From Bacillus tequilensis KCTC 13622 (GTDB lineage Bacteria > Bacillota > Bacilli > Bacillales > Bacillaceae): a stretch of 64,000 bases of DNA. The notes beneath the pieces were generated by a model. It made no database searches and had not been told where the DNA came from. It saw only the letters and a program-made list of their open reading frames with translations. This document shows positions 48,402-56,721 of the stretch, in pieces; the stretch's first letter is position 1; each line of letters starts with the position of its first letter. The stretch is taken from contig NZ_AYTO01000034.1 in assembly GCF_000507145.1 (NCBI RefSeq), positions 1 through 64,000 of the forward strand, read 5' to 3'. A program made the translations under genes and the position numbers.

Positions 48402-49163
48402 ATGAGTGAACAAAAAACCATACGATTTATTATCACACGTCAAGATACAGCTGACAGCACGCCTTACGATGAGGAATTTGAGGTTCCATACCGCCCGAAC
48501 CTGAACGTCATTTCCGCTCTGATGGAAATTCGCCGGAATCCGGTTAACGCGAAAGGTGAAAAGACAACCCCAGTCACATGGGATATGAACTGTCTTGAAG
48601 AAGTATGCGGCGCATGTTCAATGGTCATAAACGGGAAGCCCCGCCAGTCTTGTACGGCACTTATCGACCAGCTTGAACAGCCGATCCGTTTAAAACCAAT
48701 GAAAACATTTCCGGTCGTGCGCGATTTACAGGTTGACCGAAGCAGAATGTTTGATTCATTGAAAAAAGTAAAAGCGTGGATACCGATTGACGGCACGTAC
48801 GATTTAGGACCGGGACCGAGAATGCCGGAAAAACGCCGCCAATGGGCATATGAATTATCAAAATGCATGACGTGCGGCGTCTGCCTTGAAGCCTGCCCGA
48901 ATGTGAACAGCAAATCGAAATTCATGGGGCCGGCACCGATGTCTCAAGTCCGTTTGTTTAACGCACATCCGACTGGCGCCATGAACAAATCTGACCGATT
49001 AGAAGCACTGATGGATGAAGGCGGCCTTGCAGATTGCGGCAACTCGCAAAACTGCGTTCAATCATGTCCGAAAGGCATCCCGCTCACCACTTCGATTGCA
49101 GCCTTAAACAGAGATACAAACTTACAAGCGTTCCGCAATTTCTTCGGAAGCGACAGAGTATAA
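48402..49163 (+). CDS. sdhB: Succinate dehydrogenase iron-sulfur subunit
   Basis: Transfers electrons from SdhA to the quinone site in SdhC. The 253-residue protein shows the 2Fe-2S ligands (CLEEVCGACSM and the Cys in PRQSC), the 4Fe-4S ligands CMTCGVCLEACP and the 3Fe-4S group CGNSQNCVQSCPKG. Its ATG is two bases after the sdhA stop, with GAAGAAGGTGG in the sdhA end as ribosome site. Confidence 0.96.
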   Translation: MSEQKTIRFIITRQDTADSTPYDEEFEVPYRPNLNVISALMEIRRNPVNAKGEKTTPVTWDMNCLEEVCGACSMVINGKPRQSCTALIDQLEQPIRLKPMKTFPVVRDLQVDRSRMFDSLKKVKAWIPIDGTYDLGPGPRMPEKRRQWAYELSKCMTCGVCLEACPNVNSKSKFMGPAPMSQVRLFNAHPTGAMNKSDRLEALMDEGGLADCGNSQNCVQSCPKGIPLTTSIAALNRDTNLQAFRNFFGSDRV

Positions 49164-49167
49164 GAAG

Positions 49168-49200
49168 AAAAAACCTCTTCCGCATGGGAGAGGTTTTTTT
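49168..49200 (+). terminator. sdhCAB terminator
   Basis: Stem AAAAAACCTCTTCC with GGGAGAGGTTTTTT (G-U pair included), short loop, T run. Confidence 0.85.
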
Positions 49201-49222
49201 AACAATAAGGAGATGAATAAAG

Positions 49223-49672
49223 ATGAAGCTTCCCGCTTATATTGATCTGACCTTTCAAGAATGGAAAACATCCTTTTCTTTTTTTATTGAAGTAGCCGTG
49301 CGATTTTCCGAGACGGACATGTTCGGTCATATGAATAATGTAATCCCTTTCATATATTTTGAGGAGGCGCGGATTTCTTATTTTAAAAAGCTGAACATGA
49401 TGAATGAAAGCAAACAGACCATGACAGTCGTGGCAAGCCAGCAATGCGATTATTTGCGCCAAGTCATGCCATATGAAGAGCTGCGCATTTATGTAAAAAC
49501 AAGCGCGGTCGGCAGTTCATCTCTTACCCTGCATTATCTCGGAGAGAACCGCAATGGCGAGCCATGCTTTACCGGAGCTGTAGTGATGGTCCAAGTCTCA
49601 AAGGAAAGCGGCAAGGCTGTCAGCTGGACGAGTGAGGAGAAAGAAATCCTTCTTCATACACGATTGAACTAA
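49223..49672 (+). CDS. ysmA: 4HBT-fold acyl-CoA thioesterase YsmA
   Basis: A 149-residue hot-dog-fold thioesterase of the 4-hydroxybenzoyl-CoA family. The active-site region is VRFSETDMFGHMNNVIPFIY with the catalytic Asp, followed by FEEARISYF. The substrate acyl group is unknown. AATAAGGAGATG precedes the ATG. It lies between sdhB and gerE on its own. Confidence 0.83.
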   Translation: MKLPAYIDLTFQEWKTSFSFFIEVAVRFSETDMFGHMNNVIPFIYFEEARISYFKKLNMMNESKQTMTVVASQQCDYLRQVMPYEELRIYVKTSAVGSSSLTLHYLGENRNGEPCFTGAVVMVQVSKESGKAVSWTSEEKEILLHTRLN

Positions 49673-49687
49673 TTCTTTTGTAGACGT

Positions 49688-49716
49688 CACCTCCTGTGCC
49701 CCTCTTACATAAGATA
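49688..49716 (+). promoter_or_regulatory. Possible sigma-K promoter of gerE
   Basis: CACC (49688-49691) and CATAAGATA (49708-49716), 16 bp apart, fit sigma-K (mACm and CATANNNTA). gerE is a known sigma-K gene. Leader of about 60 nt. Confidence 0.65.
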
Positions 49717-49782
49717 TCTTGACTATATCAAAACCCATTCGTTTCTGATTCGCTCTCACCTTAGCAAGGAGGGTTACAATAC

Positions 49783-50007
49783 TTGAAGGAGAAAGAATTT
49801 CAATCGAAGCCGCTGCTAACGAAAAGAGAAAGAGAAGTGTTCGAATTGCTCGTTCAAGATAAGACAACAAAGGAGATTGCAAGCGAGCTATTTATCAGTG
49901 AGAAAACCGTTCGAAACCATATTTCAAATGCCATGCAGAAATTGGGTGTGAAAGGGCGTTCGCAAGCCGTTGTTGAGCTTCTTAGAATGGGTGAGCTAGA
50001 GCTTTAA
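49783..50007 (+). CDS. gerE: Late sporulation regulator GerE
   Basis: A 74-residue LuxR-type DNA-binding protein that switches late mother-cell coat genes on or off after sigma-K. It is almost only the helix-turn-helix domain: [54 protein letters not shown]. Start TTG 49783 with AAGGAGGG upstream. A candidate sigma-K promoter is at 49688-49716. Monocistronic. Confidence 0.96.
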   Translation: MKEKEFQSKPLLTKREREVFELLVQDKTTKEIASELFISEKTVRNHISNAMQKLGVKGRSQAVVELLRMGELEL

Positions 50008-50013
50008 TCCTTG

Positions 50014-50044
50014 CCGGTATTCCTTCTTTTCAGGAAGGAGCCGG
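50014..50044 (+). terminator. Possible gerE terminator
   Basis: Imperfect stem CCGGTATTCCTTC with GGAAGGAGCCGG (one or two mismatches), loop about six nt. The tail TTATTGCTGTTT is poor in T, so this is uncertain. Confidence 0.4.
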
Positions 50045-50241
50045 TTATTGCTGTTTGTCATGTTCAAAACCATATTTGGAATGCTGTGCAAAATTTGGAT
50101 GGCAACGCATAAACGATTTGATGTTGTTTGACTAAAGTCCTCTATTTCTCTCCCGCGAGTCTTGCATTTTCTTCAAAAAAGAAGGAAAATAGACACGGAA
50201 CGCTTTTGTGCGTAAGAGATCCTTGAGTGAGGGATGGACAA

Positions 50242-50682
50242 ATGACATCAAAACCTTTGGAGCATGTTGCGGATATTGAAAAGTCACTCCGCCACATTGC
50301 CGCGATCATTAAGCAAAAAGGACGAGAAATCCTTAACCAATATGCGATTACGCCGCCGCAATTTGTCGGCCTGCAATGGCTTTATGAACTAGGAGATATG
50401 ACAATCGGCGAACTATCCGGCAAAATGTATCTGGCGTGCAGCACGACAACGGACTTAATCGACCGCATGCAAAAAAATGAGCTTGTCGAGCGGGTCAAGG
50501 ACCCGGCGGACAGACGTGTTGTCCGGATACATCTGCTGCCTGAAGGAGAACGGATTATCCAAGAGGTCATTACGAAAAGACAGGAATATCTGCGTGATAT
50601 GTTCGAAACGTTTACAGATGAAGAAATAGCCATCTTCGAAAAATCATTGATGAAACTGCAGCATGAAATGAAGAGAAAATGA
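50242..50682 (+). CDS. ysmB: MarR-family regulator YsmB
   Basis: A 146-residue winged-helix regulator of the MarR family. The recognition region is [20 protein letters not shown] and the wing [16 protein letters not shown]. No ligand or target is known to me. ATG 50242 is preferred over GTG 50227 because GAGGGATGG is correctly spaced. racE follows seven bases after the stop, so they likely share a message. Confidence 0.85.
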   Translation: MTSKPLEHVADIEKSLRHIAAIIKQKGREILNQYAITPPQFVGLQWLYELGDMTIGELSGKMYLACSTTTDLIDRMQKNELVERVKDPADRRVVRIHLLPEGERIIQEVITKRQEYLRDMFETFTDEEIAIFEKSLMKLQHEMKRK

Positions 50683-50689
50683 GGCGATT

Positions 50690-51508
50690 TTGTTGGAACA
50701 ACCAATTGGAGTCATTGATTCCGGGGTTGGCGGTTTAACCGTTGCAAAGGAAATCATGAGACAGCTACCAAAAGAAAATATTATCTACGTTGGGGATACA
50801 AAACGGTGTCCATACGGGCCGCGCCCTGAGGAAGAAGTTCTTCAATATACGTGGGAGCTGACGAATTATTTACTCGAAAACCATCATATCAAAATGCTCG
50901 TGATCGCCTGCAACACAGCAACAGCGATTGCATTGGAAGACATCCGCCGCAGCGTCGGCATCCCTGTGGTCGGAGTAATCCAGCCGGGTGCGAGAGCAGC
51001 GATAAAAGTGACGGAGAATCAGCATATCGGTGTTATCGGCACAGAGAATACGATTAAGAGCAATGCGTACGAAGAAGCGCTTTTGGCATTAAATCCTGAC
51101 CTGAAGGTTGAGAATCTTGCCTGTCCGCTGCTTGTGCCTTTTGTGGAAAGCGGGAAGTTTCTCGACAAAACAGCAGACGAGATTGTCAAAACATCGCTGT
51201 ATCCATTAAAAGACACATCGATTGATTCACTGATTTTAGGCTGCACCCACTATCCTATTTTAAAAGAACCGATTCAGCGGTATATGGGAGAGCACGTAAA
51301 CATTATTTCGTCCGGAGATGAAACAGCCCGGGAAGTCAGCACGATTCTCTCATATAAAGGACTGCTGAACCAGTCTCCGATTGCCCCGGATCATCAGTTC
51401 CTGACAACAGGAGCACGCGATCAGTTTGCGAAAATCGCAGATGACTGGTTCGGCCATGAAGTGGGCCATGTGGAAGGCATCTCATTGCAAGAACCGATTA
51501 GAAGATAG
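50690..51508 (+). CDS. racE: Glutamate racemase
   Basis: Makes D-glutamate for peptidoglycan and, in B. subtilis, for poly-gamma-glutamate. The 272-residue protein has the two catalytic cysteines in IACNTATA (about 74) and LGCTHYP (about 185), plus [12 protein letters not shown] and the PYGPRP loop. Start TTG 50690 with GAGGCG upstream. Ends in a clear terminator. Confidence 0.95.
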   Translation: MLEQPIGVIDSGVGGLTVAKEIMRQLPKENIIYVGDTKRCPYGPRPEEEVLQYTWELTNYLLENHHIKMLVIACNTATAIALEDIRRSVGIPVVGVIQPGARAAIKVTENQHIGVIGTENTIKSNAYEEALLALNPDLKVENLACPLLVPFVESGKFLDKTADEIVKTSLYPLKDTSIDSLILGCTHYPILKEPIQRYMGEHVNIISSGDETAREVSTILSYKGLLNQSPIAPDHQFLTTGARDQFAKIADDWFGHEVGHVEGISLQEPIRR

Positions 51509-51514
51509 TTTTTC

Positions 51515-51542
51515 CCCGCAACGGCATGTTGCGGGTTTTTTC
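51515..51542 (+). terminator. racE terminator
   Basis: Seven-bp perfect stem CCCGCAA with TTGCGGG, seven-nt loop, then TTTTTT. Confidence 0.85.
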
Positions 51543-51622
51543 TGTTTTGCCGGAATTCTTCGGTCTATTTCCTAAATAGGCTCGTATACATAATAGTACA
51601 AACAGCCTTAGGAGGGAAAAGT

Positions 51623-52723
51623 ATGCTGAAAAAAGGACCTGCAGTCATTGGTGCCGCTTGTCTCACCTCTGCCTTGCTATTATCCGGATGCGGTTTATTT
51701 CAATCTGATAAGGCAGCCGAGGAAATTGATCCGCCTCAAGACGTTACATACGTGAACGATGAAGCGGGGGCCGATTCAAATACAACAGCTGCGGATAAAA
51801 CAAAAAGTGAAAAAAGCGATACCGCCAAAGCAGATCAAGCCTCATCTGCAGTCATGAGGGAGCTTTATCTCATTGATAAAAACGGGTATGTCGTCGCGCA
51901 AACGCTGCCTCTTCCGAAAAGTGAAAGCACGGCCAAGCAGGCGCTTGAATATCTGGTTCAAGGCGGACCTGTGTCAGAAATTCTTCCGAATGGCTTCAGA
52001 GCCGTATTGCCGGCTGATACAACCGTTAACGTAGACATCAAAAAAGATGGGACGGCAATAGCTGATTTCTCTAATGAATTCAAAAATTATAAGAAGGAAG
52101 ACGAACAGAAGATTGTTCAATCTGTGACATGGACGCTGACGCAATTCAGTTCGATAGACAAAGTAAAGCTGAGAATTAATGGCCATGAACTGAAGGAGAT
52201 GCCTGTAGGCGGCACGCCGATCTCAGATGATTTAAGCCGTAAAGACGGGATTAACATGGAAACATCCGGCGTGAATGACCTCACTGCAACACATCCGCTC
52301 ACTGTCTATTATTTGGCGGAAAACGAGAATAGTGAGTACTACGTGCCGGTGACAAAACGAATTGACAATTCGGAAACAGATGATATTTCCGCAGCGATCA
52401 ATGAACTTGCTAAAGGCCCAAGCAAGGTGAGCGGGCTCTTAACAGACTTCAGTGGAGATGTAAAGCTGGTCAGCAAACCGAAAATGAAAGACGGGCGCGT
52501 GACGTTAAACTTCAATCAATCTATATTCGGGAGCGCCGATGAAAAGACGAAAATGATTTCTTCAGAAGTGCTGAACAGCATTGTGCTGACATTAACGGAG
52601 CAGTCGGATGTAAAAAGTGTCTCTGTTAAAGTGAACGGGAAGTCAGAGCTCGTAAACGAAAAAGGCGAAAAGCTCACAAAACCAGTCTCCAGACCTTCTC
52701 AAGTGAATACAGGTAGTTTTTAA
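51623..52723 (+). CDS. gerM: Sporulation and germination lipoprotein GerM
   Basis: A 366-residue lipoprotein needed for normal sporulation and germination, part of the SpoIIIA-SpoIIQ assembly in B. subtilis. Signal peptide with lipobox LSGC (Cys near 23), a low-complexity Ala/Lys/Asp stretch (about 35-70), then two GerMN ring-building domains (about 75-195 and 220-350). TTAGGAGGGAAA precedes the ATG. A sigma-E type promoter would be expected around 51560-51600, but I cannot fix one. Followed by rph. Confidence 0.94.
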   Translation: MLKKGPAVIGAACLTSALLLSGCGLFQSDKAAEEIDPPQDVTYVNDEAGADSNTTAADKTKSEKSDTAKADQASSAVMRELYLIDKNGYVVAQTLPLPKSESTAKQALEYLVQGGPVSEILPNGFRAVLPADTTVNVDIKKDGTAIADFSNEFKNYKKEDEQKIVQSVTWTLTQFSSIDKVKLRINGHELKEMPVGGTPISDDLSRKDGINMETSGVNDLTATHPLTVYYLAENENSEYYVPVTKRIDNSETDDISAAINELAKGPSKVSGLLTDFSGDVKLVSKPKMKDGRVTLNFNQSIFGSADEKTKMISSEVLNSIVLTLTEQSDVKSVSVKVNGKSELVNEKGEKLTKPVSRPSQVNTGSF

Positions 52724-52744
52724 ATTGGGATTTTTGATATACTA

Positions 52745-52786
52745 GAAAGAAAGAGGTTAGCGTTCCGGCTGCCTCTTTCTTTATTC
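52745..52786 (+). terminator. gerM terminator
   Basis: Eleven-bp stem AAAGAAAGAGG with CCTCTTTCTTT, loop about 15 nt, tail TTATTC weak in T. Confidence 0.5.
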
Positions 52787-52834
52787 AATTTCCGGGACAA
52801 AATTGGTTTATGTACATACAATCGGAGGTAAAAC

Positions 52835-53572
52835 ATGAGACATGACGGAAGACAACATGATGAGCTGCGTCCAATCACATTCGATTTGGATTTTATCAGC
52901 CATCCGGAAGGTTCTGTTCTAATAACAGCGGGAAATACAAAAGTAATCTGCAACGCGTCTGTTGAGGACCGCGTGCCGCCGTTTTTGCGGGGCGGAGGAA
53001 AAGGCTGGATTACAGCTGAATACAGCATGCTGCCGCGGGCCACAAACCAAAGAACAATCAGAGAATCTTCGAAGGGGAAAATTTCCGGAAGAACAATGGA
53101 GATTCAGCGTCTGATCGGCCGCGCGCTTCGGGCAGTTGTAGATTTAGAAAAGCTTGGGGAACGGACGATTTGGATTGACTGTGATGTCATTCAGGCAGAT
53201 GGCGGAACAAGAACCGCTTCTATTACAGGAGCATTTCTTGCGATGGCGATTGCGGTTGGCAAGCTTGTGAAAGCGGGCACAATCAAGACAAATCCGATCA
53301 CTGATTTTCTTGCTGCGATCTCTGTCGGAATTGATAAAGAACAGGGAATTTTGTTAGATTTAAATTATGAAGAAGATTCTTCCGCTGAAGTTGATATGAA
53401 TGTCATCATGACCGGCAGCGGCCGTTTTGTGGAACTTCAGGGAACCGGGGAAGAGGCGACTTTTTCAAGGGAGGATCTGAACGGCCTTCTCGGTCTTGCG
53501 GAAAAAGGAATTCAAGAGCTGATTGACAAGCAAAAAGAAGTGCTCGGTGATTCTCTGCCAGAACTGAAATAA
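52835..53572 (+). CDS. rph: Ribonuclease PH
   Basis: Phosphorolytic 3' exoribonuclease that trims tRNA precursors. The 245-residue protein has the RNase PH pattern: start [42 protein letters not shown] and [32 protein letters not shown] ribosome site. ysnA follows by 20 bp. Confidence 0.95.
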   Translation: MRHDGRQHDELRPITFDLDFISHPEGSVLITAGNTKVICNASVEDRVPPFLRGGGKGWITAEYSMLPRATNQRTIRESSKGKISGRTMEIQRLIGRALRAVVDLEKLGERTIWIDCDVIQADGGTRTASITGAFLAMAIAVGKLVKAGTIKTNPITDFLAAISVGIDKEQGILLDLNYEEDSSAEVDMNVIMTGSGRFVELQGTGEEATFSREDLNGLLGLAEKGIQELIDKQKEVLGDSLPELK

Positions 53573-53592
53573 GACAGAAAGGCTTGATTATC

Positions 53593-54180
53593 ATGAAAGA
53601 AGCAATCATTGCGACACATAATCGGGGAAAAGTGAAGGAATTTAAAGAAATCCTTGAGCCAAAAGGCTACGATGTCAAATCGTTAGCTGAAATTGGATTC
53701 ACAGAAGAAATTGAAGAGACAGGCCATACGTTTGAAGAAAATGCGATTCTCAAAGCAGAGGCTGTGGCAAAAGCAGTGAACAAAATGGTGATTGCTGATG
53801 ACTCCGGTCTGTCCATCGATAATCTTGGCGGAAGACCCGGCGTTTATTCCGCCCGCTATGCAGGGGAACAGAAAGATGACCAGGCAAATATCGAGAAAGT
53901 GCTCAGCGAGCTGAAAGGGATCGAAAAAGAACAGCGCACCGCCCGTTTTCGCTGCGCGCTGGCTGTAAGTATCCCGGGAGAGGAAACAAAAACAGTCGAA
54001 GGCCATGTTGAAGGGTATATTGCTGAAGAACCGAGAGGAGAATACGGCTTTGGCTATGACCCAATCTTTATCGTGAAAGATAAAGATAAAACAATGGCCG
54101 AACTGACAAGTGATGAAAAAAATAAAATCAGCCATAGGGCTGACGCGCTTAAAAAGCTGTCTAAGCTTTTGGAGGCATAA
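53593..54180 (+). CDS. ysnA: ITP/XTP pyrophosphatase YsnA (RdgB/HAM1 family)
   Basis: Hydrolyses non-canonical purine nucleoside triphosphates (XTP, dITP) to monophosphates, protecting DNA. The protein is 195 residues from ATG 53593; a TTG at 53584 gives three more, but AAAGG ends one base before it. Motifs: [15 protein letters not shown] (phosphate loop; the family more often has NPGK), [23 protein letters not shown] and [10 protein letters not shown]. Operon rph-ysnA-ysnB. Confidence 0.93.
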   Translation: MKEAIIATHNRGKVKEFKEILEPKGYDVKSLAEIGFTEEIEETGHTFEENAILKAEAVAKAVNKMVIADDSGLSIDNLGGRPGVYSARYAGEQKDDQANIEKVLSELKGIEKEQRTARFRCALAVSIPGEETKTVEGHVEGYIAEEPRGEYGFGYDPIFIVKDKDKTMAELTSDEKNKISHRADALKKLSKLLEA

Positions 54181-54194
54181 GGGGGAGCTTGTAC

Positions 54195-54704
54195 ATGAAC
54201 GTGCTGATTATCAGTGACAGCCATGGGCTTGAAGAAGAACTCCAAACCATCGCGAAACGTCATGAAGCAGAAGTTGATCTCATGATTCATTGCGGGGACT
54301 CTGAGCTTGAAACGGGGCATCCTGCATTGGAGCCTTATGCGGTTGTAAAAGGCAACTGCGATTTTACCGGCGATTTTAAGGACGAGCTTCTTCTGACTGC
54401 CGGTTCAAAAAAGATACTGGTCACGCACGGCCACCTTCACGGTATAAAACAGACCTTGTTAAACGTATACTATCGTGCAGAGGAGCTCGGAGCGGATATT
54501 ATCTGTTTCGGGCATTCACACATCGCGGGAAGCGAAGTGCTGCGCGGAAAACTGATGATTAATCCAGGCAGCATCCGGCTCCCGAGGGTGCGCAGGACAG
54601 AAAGCTATGCTATACTGACACTAGAAAATGATGCTGCGACAGTGCGCTTTTACGACCAACCAGGCAATGAAATTCAGGATCTGCAAAACCGGGTCACACT
54701 ATGA
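54195..54704 (+). CDS. ysnB: Metallophosphoesterase YsnB (YfcE/MJ0936 type)
   Basis: A 169-residue dimetal phosphoesterase. Ligand motifs are all present: ISDSHG, HCGDSE, VKGNCD, VTHGHLHG and FGHSHIAG. Relatives hydrolyse phosphodiesters; the cell substrate is unknown. ATG 54195 is seven bases after GGGGGAG; TTG 54189 is too close. Third gene of rph-ysnA-ysnB. Immediately after its stop lies a 30-bp palindrome. Confidence 0.88.
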   Translation: MNVLIISDSHGLEEELQTIAKRHEAEVDLMIHCGDSELETGHPALEPYAVVKGNCDFTGDFKDELLLTAGSKKILVTHGHLHGIKQTLLNVYYRAEELGADIICFGHSHIAGSEVLRGKLMINPGSIRLPRVRRTESYAILTLENDAATVRFYDQPGNEIQDLQNRVTL

Positions 54705-54709
54705 AAATG

Positions 54710-54739
54710 TCATGAGGAAGAAAATTTTCTTCCTCATGA
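54710..54739. repeat. 30-bp perfect palindrome after ysnB
   Basis: Arms TCATGAGGAAGAAAA and TTTTCTTCCTCATGA, no spacer, no mismatch. It starts five bases after the ysnB stop. A run of A, not T, follows on the plus strand, and no T tail follows on the minus strand. As RNA it could form a strong hairpin; as DNA it could be a binding site. Confidence 0.7.
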
Positions 54740-54758
54740 AAAAAATTCTAAAAAACCG

Positions 54759-54787
54759 TTGACTTATTGTTGCATCCCATATATAAT
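54759..54787 (+). promoter_or_regulatory. tRNA-Arg promoter
   Basis: TTGACT (54759-54764) and TATAAT (54782-54787), spacer 17 bp. It lies about 47 bp upstream of the mature tRNA. Confidence 0.82.
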
Positions 54788-54833
54788 AAATCTTGTCGCT
54801 GATAGTTGATGCGAAAATGAAAAAACAAAACAT

Positions 54834-54907
<74 letters not shown>

Positions 54908-54911
54908 TACC

Positions 54912-54953
54912 AAAAAGTCTCGAACCATAAATTGGGGTTTGAGACTTTTTTTT
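54912..54953 (+). terminator. tRNA-Arg terminator
   Basis: Stem AAAAAGTCTC with GAGACTTTTT, extended by AACC with GGTT after one bulge, followed by eight T. Confidence 0.85.
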
Positions 54954-54976
54954 GTATGGATTCTGAAAATCAATGA

Positions 54977-55189
54977 GAAGGAATTTATAATGCTGCTAAA
55001 AAAGTGTTTAAAAAAGAGACAATTTTTCATGAATCCTTCATGAATCTTGGTTAGAAGAAAATAGAGCAGTTTAAATGGTTAAGTCATGAAGAAAGTTCTT
55101 CGATTTTAGATTTTGGGATTTATACATTTATAAAAAATTGGTTGTTAAACTTTTATATGAAAAGACGATATATTCAAGAGATTGACTAA
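54977..55189 (+). pseudogene. Gene remnant between tRNA-Arg and the kelch gene
   Basis: One frame is open for 71 codons apart from a TAG at 55052-55054. Without that stop it reads as ordinary protein: NAAKKVFKKETIFHESF, then QFKWLSHEESSSILDFG and IYTFIKNWLLNFYMKRR before TAA at 55187. There is no ribosome site or start before it. This looks like the C-terminal end of a lost gene. The family is not recognised, and a chance frame is possible in such AT-rich DNA. Confidence 0.35.
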
Positions 55190-55211
55190 TTTTATATAAG
55201 GAGTGATATTT

Positions 55212-56471
55212 TTGAAAAAAGTGATACTGTTGTTTGCGTTTACTCTTTGTGCAATTATGAATCCTTTTTATCAAGCGAATGCAGAAGCAGAAGAAAAAGG
55301 GTGGGTGAGTCAGGCTGATTTACCTGAACCAAGAAGCCATGCAGCAACAGCTGTTGTTGGAAATAAGATTTATGTTATTGGTGGATTCGGTCAAAATAGA
55401 GTAGCTACAAATACTACATTTGTATATGATTCTCAGAAAAATACATGGTCAAAAAAAGCAGATATGCCTATAAACTTAGCAGGATCAGCAGTTGCTGTTA
55501 TAAAAGATAAAATTTATGTCATGGGCGGAAATAATACTAGCTCGACTCAAGATTCTTCAAAATTATTTATTTATGATACTACAACTGATTCATGGGAAGA
55601 AGGAGTTGATGTGCCGAAAAAAAGCTTTTTGGGCACAGCAGTAGCCATTGATAATACAATATACCTCATGACACAACAGTATACATCTGTATCTAGACAT
55701 TTTGCTTATGATACTGTATCAAAAACATGGACAAATAAAGCAAACCAACCTAGCAATTTAAGAGCCGCTGCTTCAGCTGTTGTGGACGGGAAAATTTATT
55801 ACATCGGTGGCGGCGCATCCTCAGGTGAAAAAAATATTTATGAATATAATCCGTCGAAAGACTCTTGGGAGAGGAAAGCGGATTTAGTAAATTTTCTATG
55901 GTATACTTCTGCTGCTGTTTCAAATGGAAAAATTTACATAATTGGAGGATTTCTTTCAGCATCTACTACAACTACTAATAACGTCCAAGTGTATGACCCT
56001 GCATCGAATAAAGTAAGCACTATGGAAGAAAAAATCCAGTATGCTCGCGCAGGGGCAGGGACGGTATCGATCAATAATGAGCTGTATACTGTTGGTGGGG
56101 CGCCAAAAAGCTTGACGCACAGCAATGCCTTTAGCTCTGTAGAAAAATATACGATTAAAGAAACTGGGAATACTTCAGATCCAGAAACAGACGACGGTAA
56201 CGGAACAAAACCGGATGATGAAACTGTATCTGATGATGGAGAAGCTCTCCTCGTCATCACAATGGTCAACGGCTTGCAAAAAGAGTATCAGTTATCCATG
56301 ATTGAAGTTAATGGATTCCTCAAATGGTATAAGGAGCATGATGCGGGAGAGGGACCAGGATTTTATGTAATAGATGAGCATGACAACAATAAAGGACCTT
56401 TCGAAAGTAAAAAGGACTATGTAGTGTTTAAAAATATTTTGATGTATGAAGTGAATAAATACAAAAATTAA
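55212..56471 (+). CDS. Secreted kelch-repeat protein with C-terminal unknown domain
   Basis: A 419-residue exported protein from TTG 55212, eight bases after AAGGAG. Signal peptide to about residue 25 (VILLFAFTLCAIMNPF, then QANAEA). Five to six kelch motifs follow (about 30-325): repeated KIYVIGGFG-type strands and YDSQKNTWSKKADMP-type turns, which should form a six-bladed propeller. An acidic linker (DPETDDGNGTKPDDE) leads to a C-terminal domain of about 75 residues (ALLVITMVNGLQKEYQLSMI to the end) with GPFESKKDYVVFKNIL. The DNA is clearly more AT-rich than its neighbours. Probably a cell-surface or secreted binding protein; no function can be claimed. Confidence 0.8.
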   Translation: MKKVILLFAFTLCAIMNPFYQANAEAEEKGWVSQADLPEPRSHAATAVVGNKIYVIGGFGQNRVATNTTFVYDSQKNTWSKKADMPINLAGSAVAVIKDKIYVMGGNNTSSTQDSSKLFIYDTTTDSWEEGVDVPKKSFLGTAVAIDNTIYLMTQQYTSVSRHFAYDTVSKTWTNKANQPSNLRAAASAVVDGKIYYIGGGASSGEKNIYEYNPSKDSWERKADLVNFLWYTSAAVSNGKIYIIGGFLSASTTTTNNVQVYDPASNKVSTMEEKIQYARAGAGTVSINNELYTVGGAPKSLTHSNAFSSVEKYTIKETGNTSDPETDDGNGTKPDDETVSDDGEALLVITMVNGLQKEYQLSMIEVNGFLKWYKEHDAGEGPGFYVIDEHDNNKGPFESKKDYVVFKNILMYEVNKYKN

Positions 56472-56478
56472 ACGGGTT

Positions 56479-56513
56479 AAAAAACCATTCAGTACAGTCT
56501 GGATGGTTTTTTT
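56479..56513 (+). terminator. Kelch-gene terminator
   Basis: Stem AAAAAACCATTCAG with CTGGATGGTTTTTT (one G-U pair), six-nt loop, seven T. Confidence 0.85.
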
Positions 56514-56659
56514 GAAGGTTTTCGGAGGAAGTCTGTGAAATCCCTATTAAGGTAGTTGATTCTATCGTAATCACACTGTTTAAATACATCAGTTTCAAAT
56601 AAATTTCTATTGGTTTCCTATCTCGTCATTACTTTTTGATCGAAGTTTATGTTAACACC

Positions 56660-56709
56660 TTAAAAATAAGAAGGCTGACTTTGAAAATATATATTCAAGT
56701 CAGCCTTCT
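56660..56709 (-). terminator. ysnF terminator
   Basis: Thirteen-bp perfect stem AGAAGGCTGACTT with AAGTCAGCCTTCT, 15-nt loop; on the minus strand TTATTTTTAAGG follows. Confidence 0.8.
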
Positions 56710-56721
56710 ACATAATAACAT

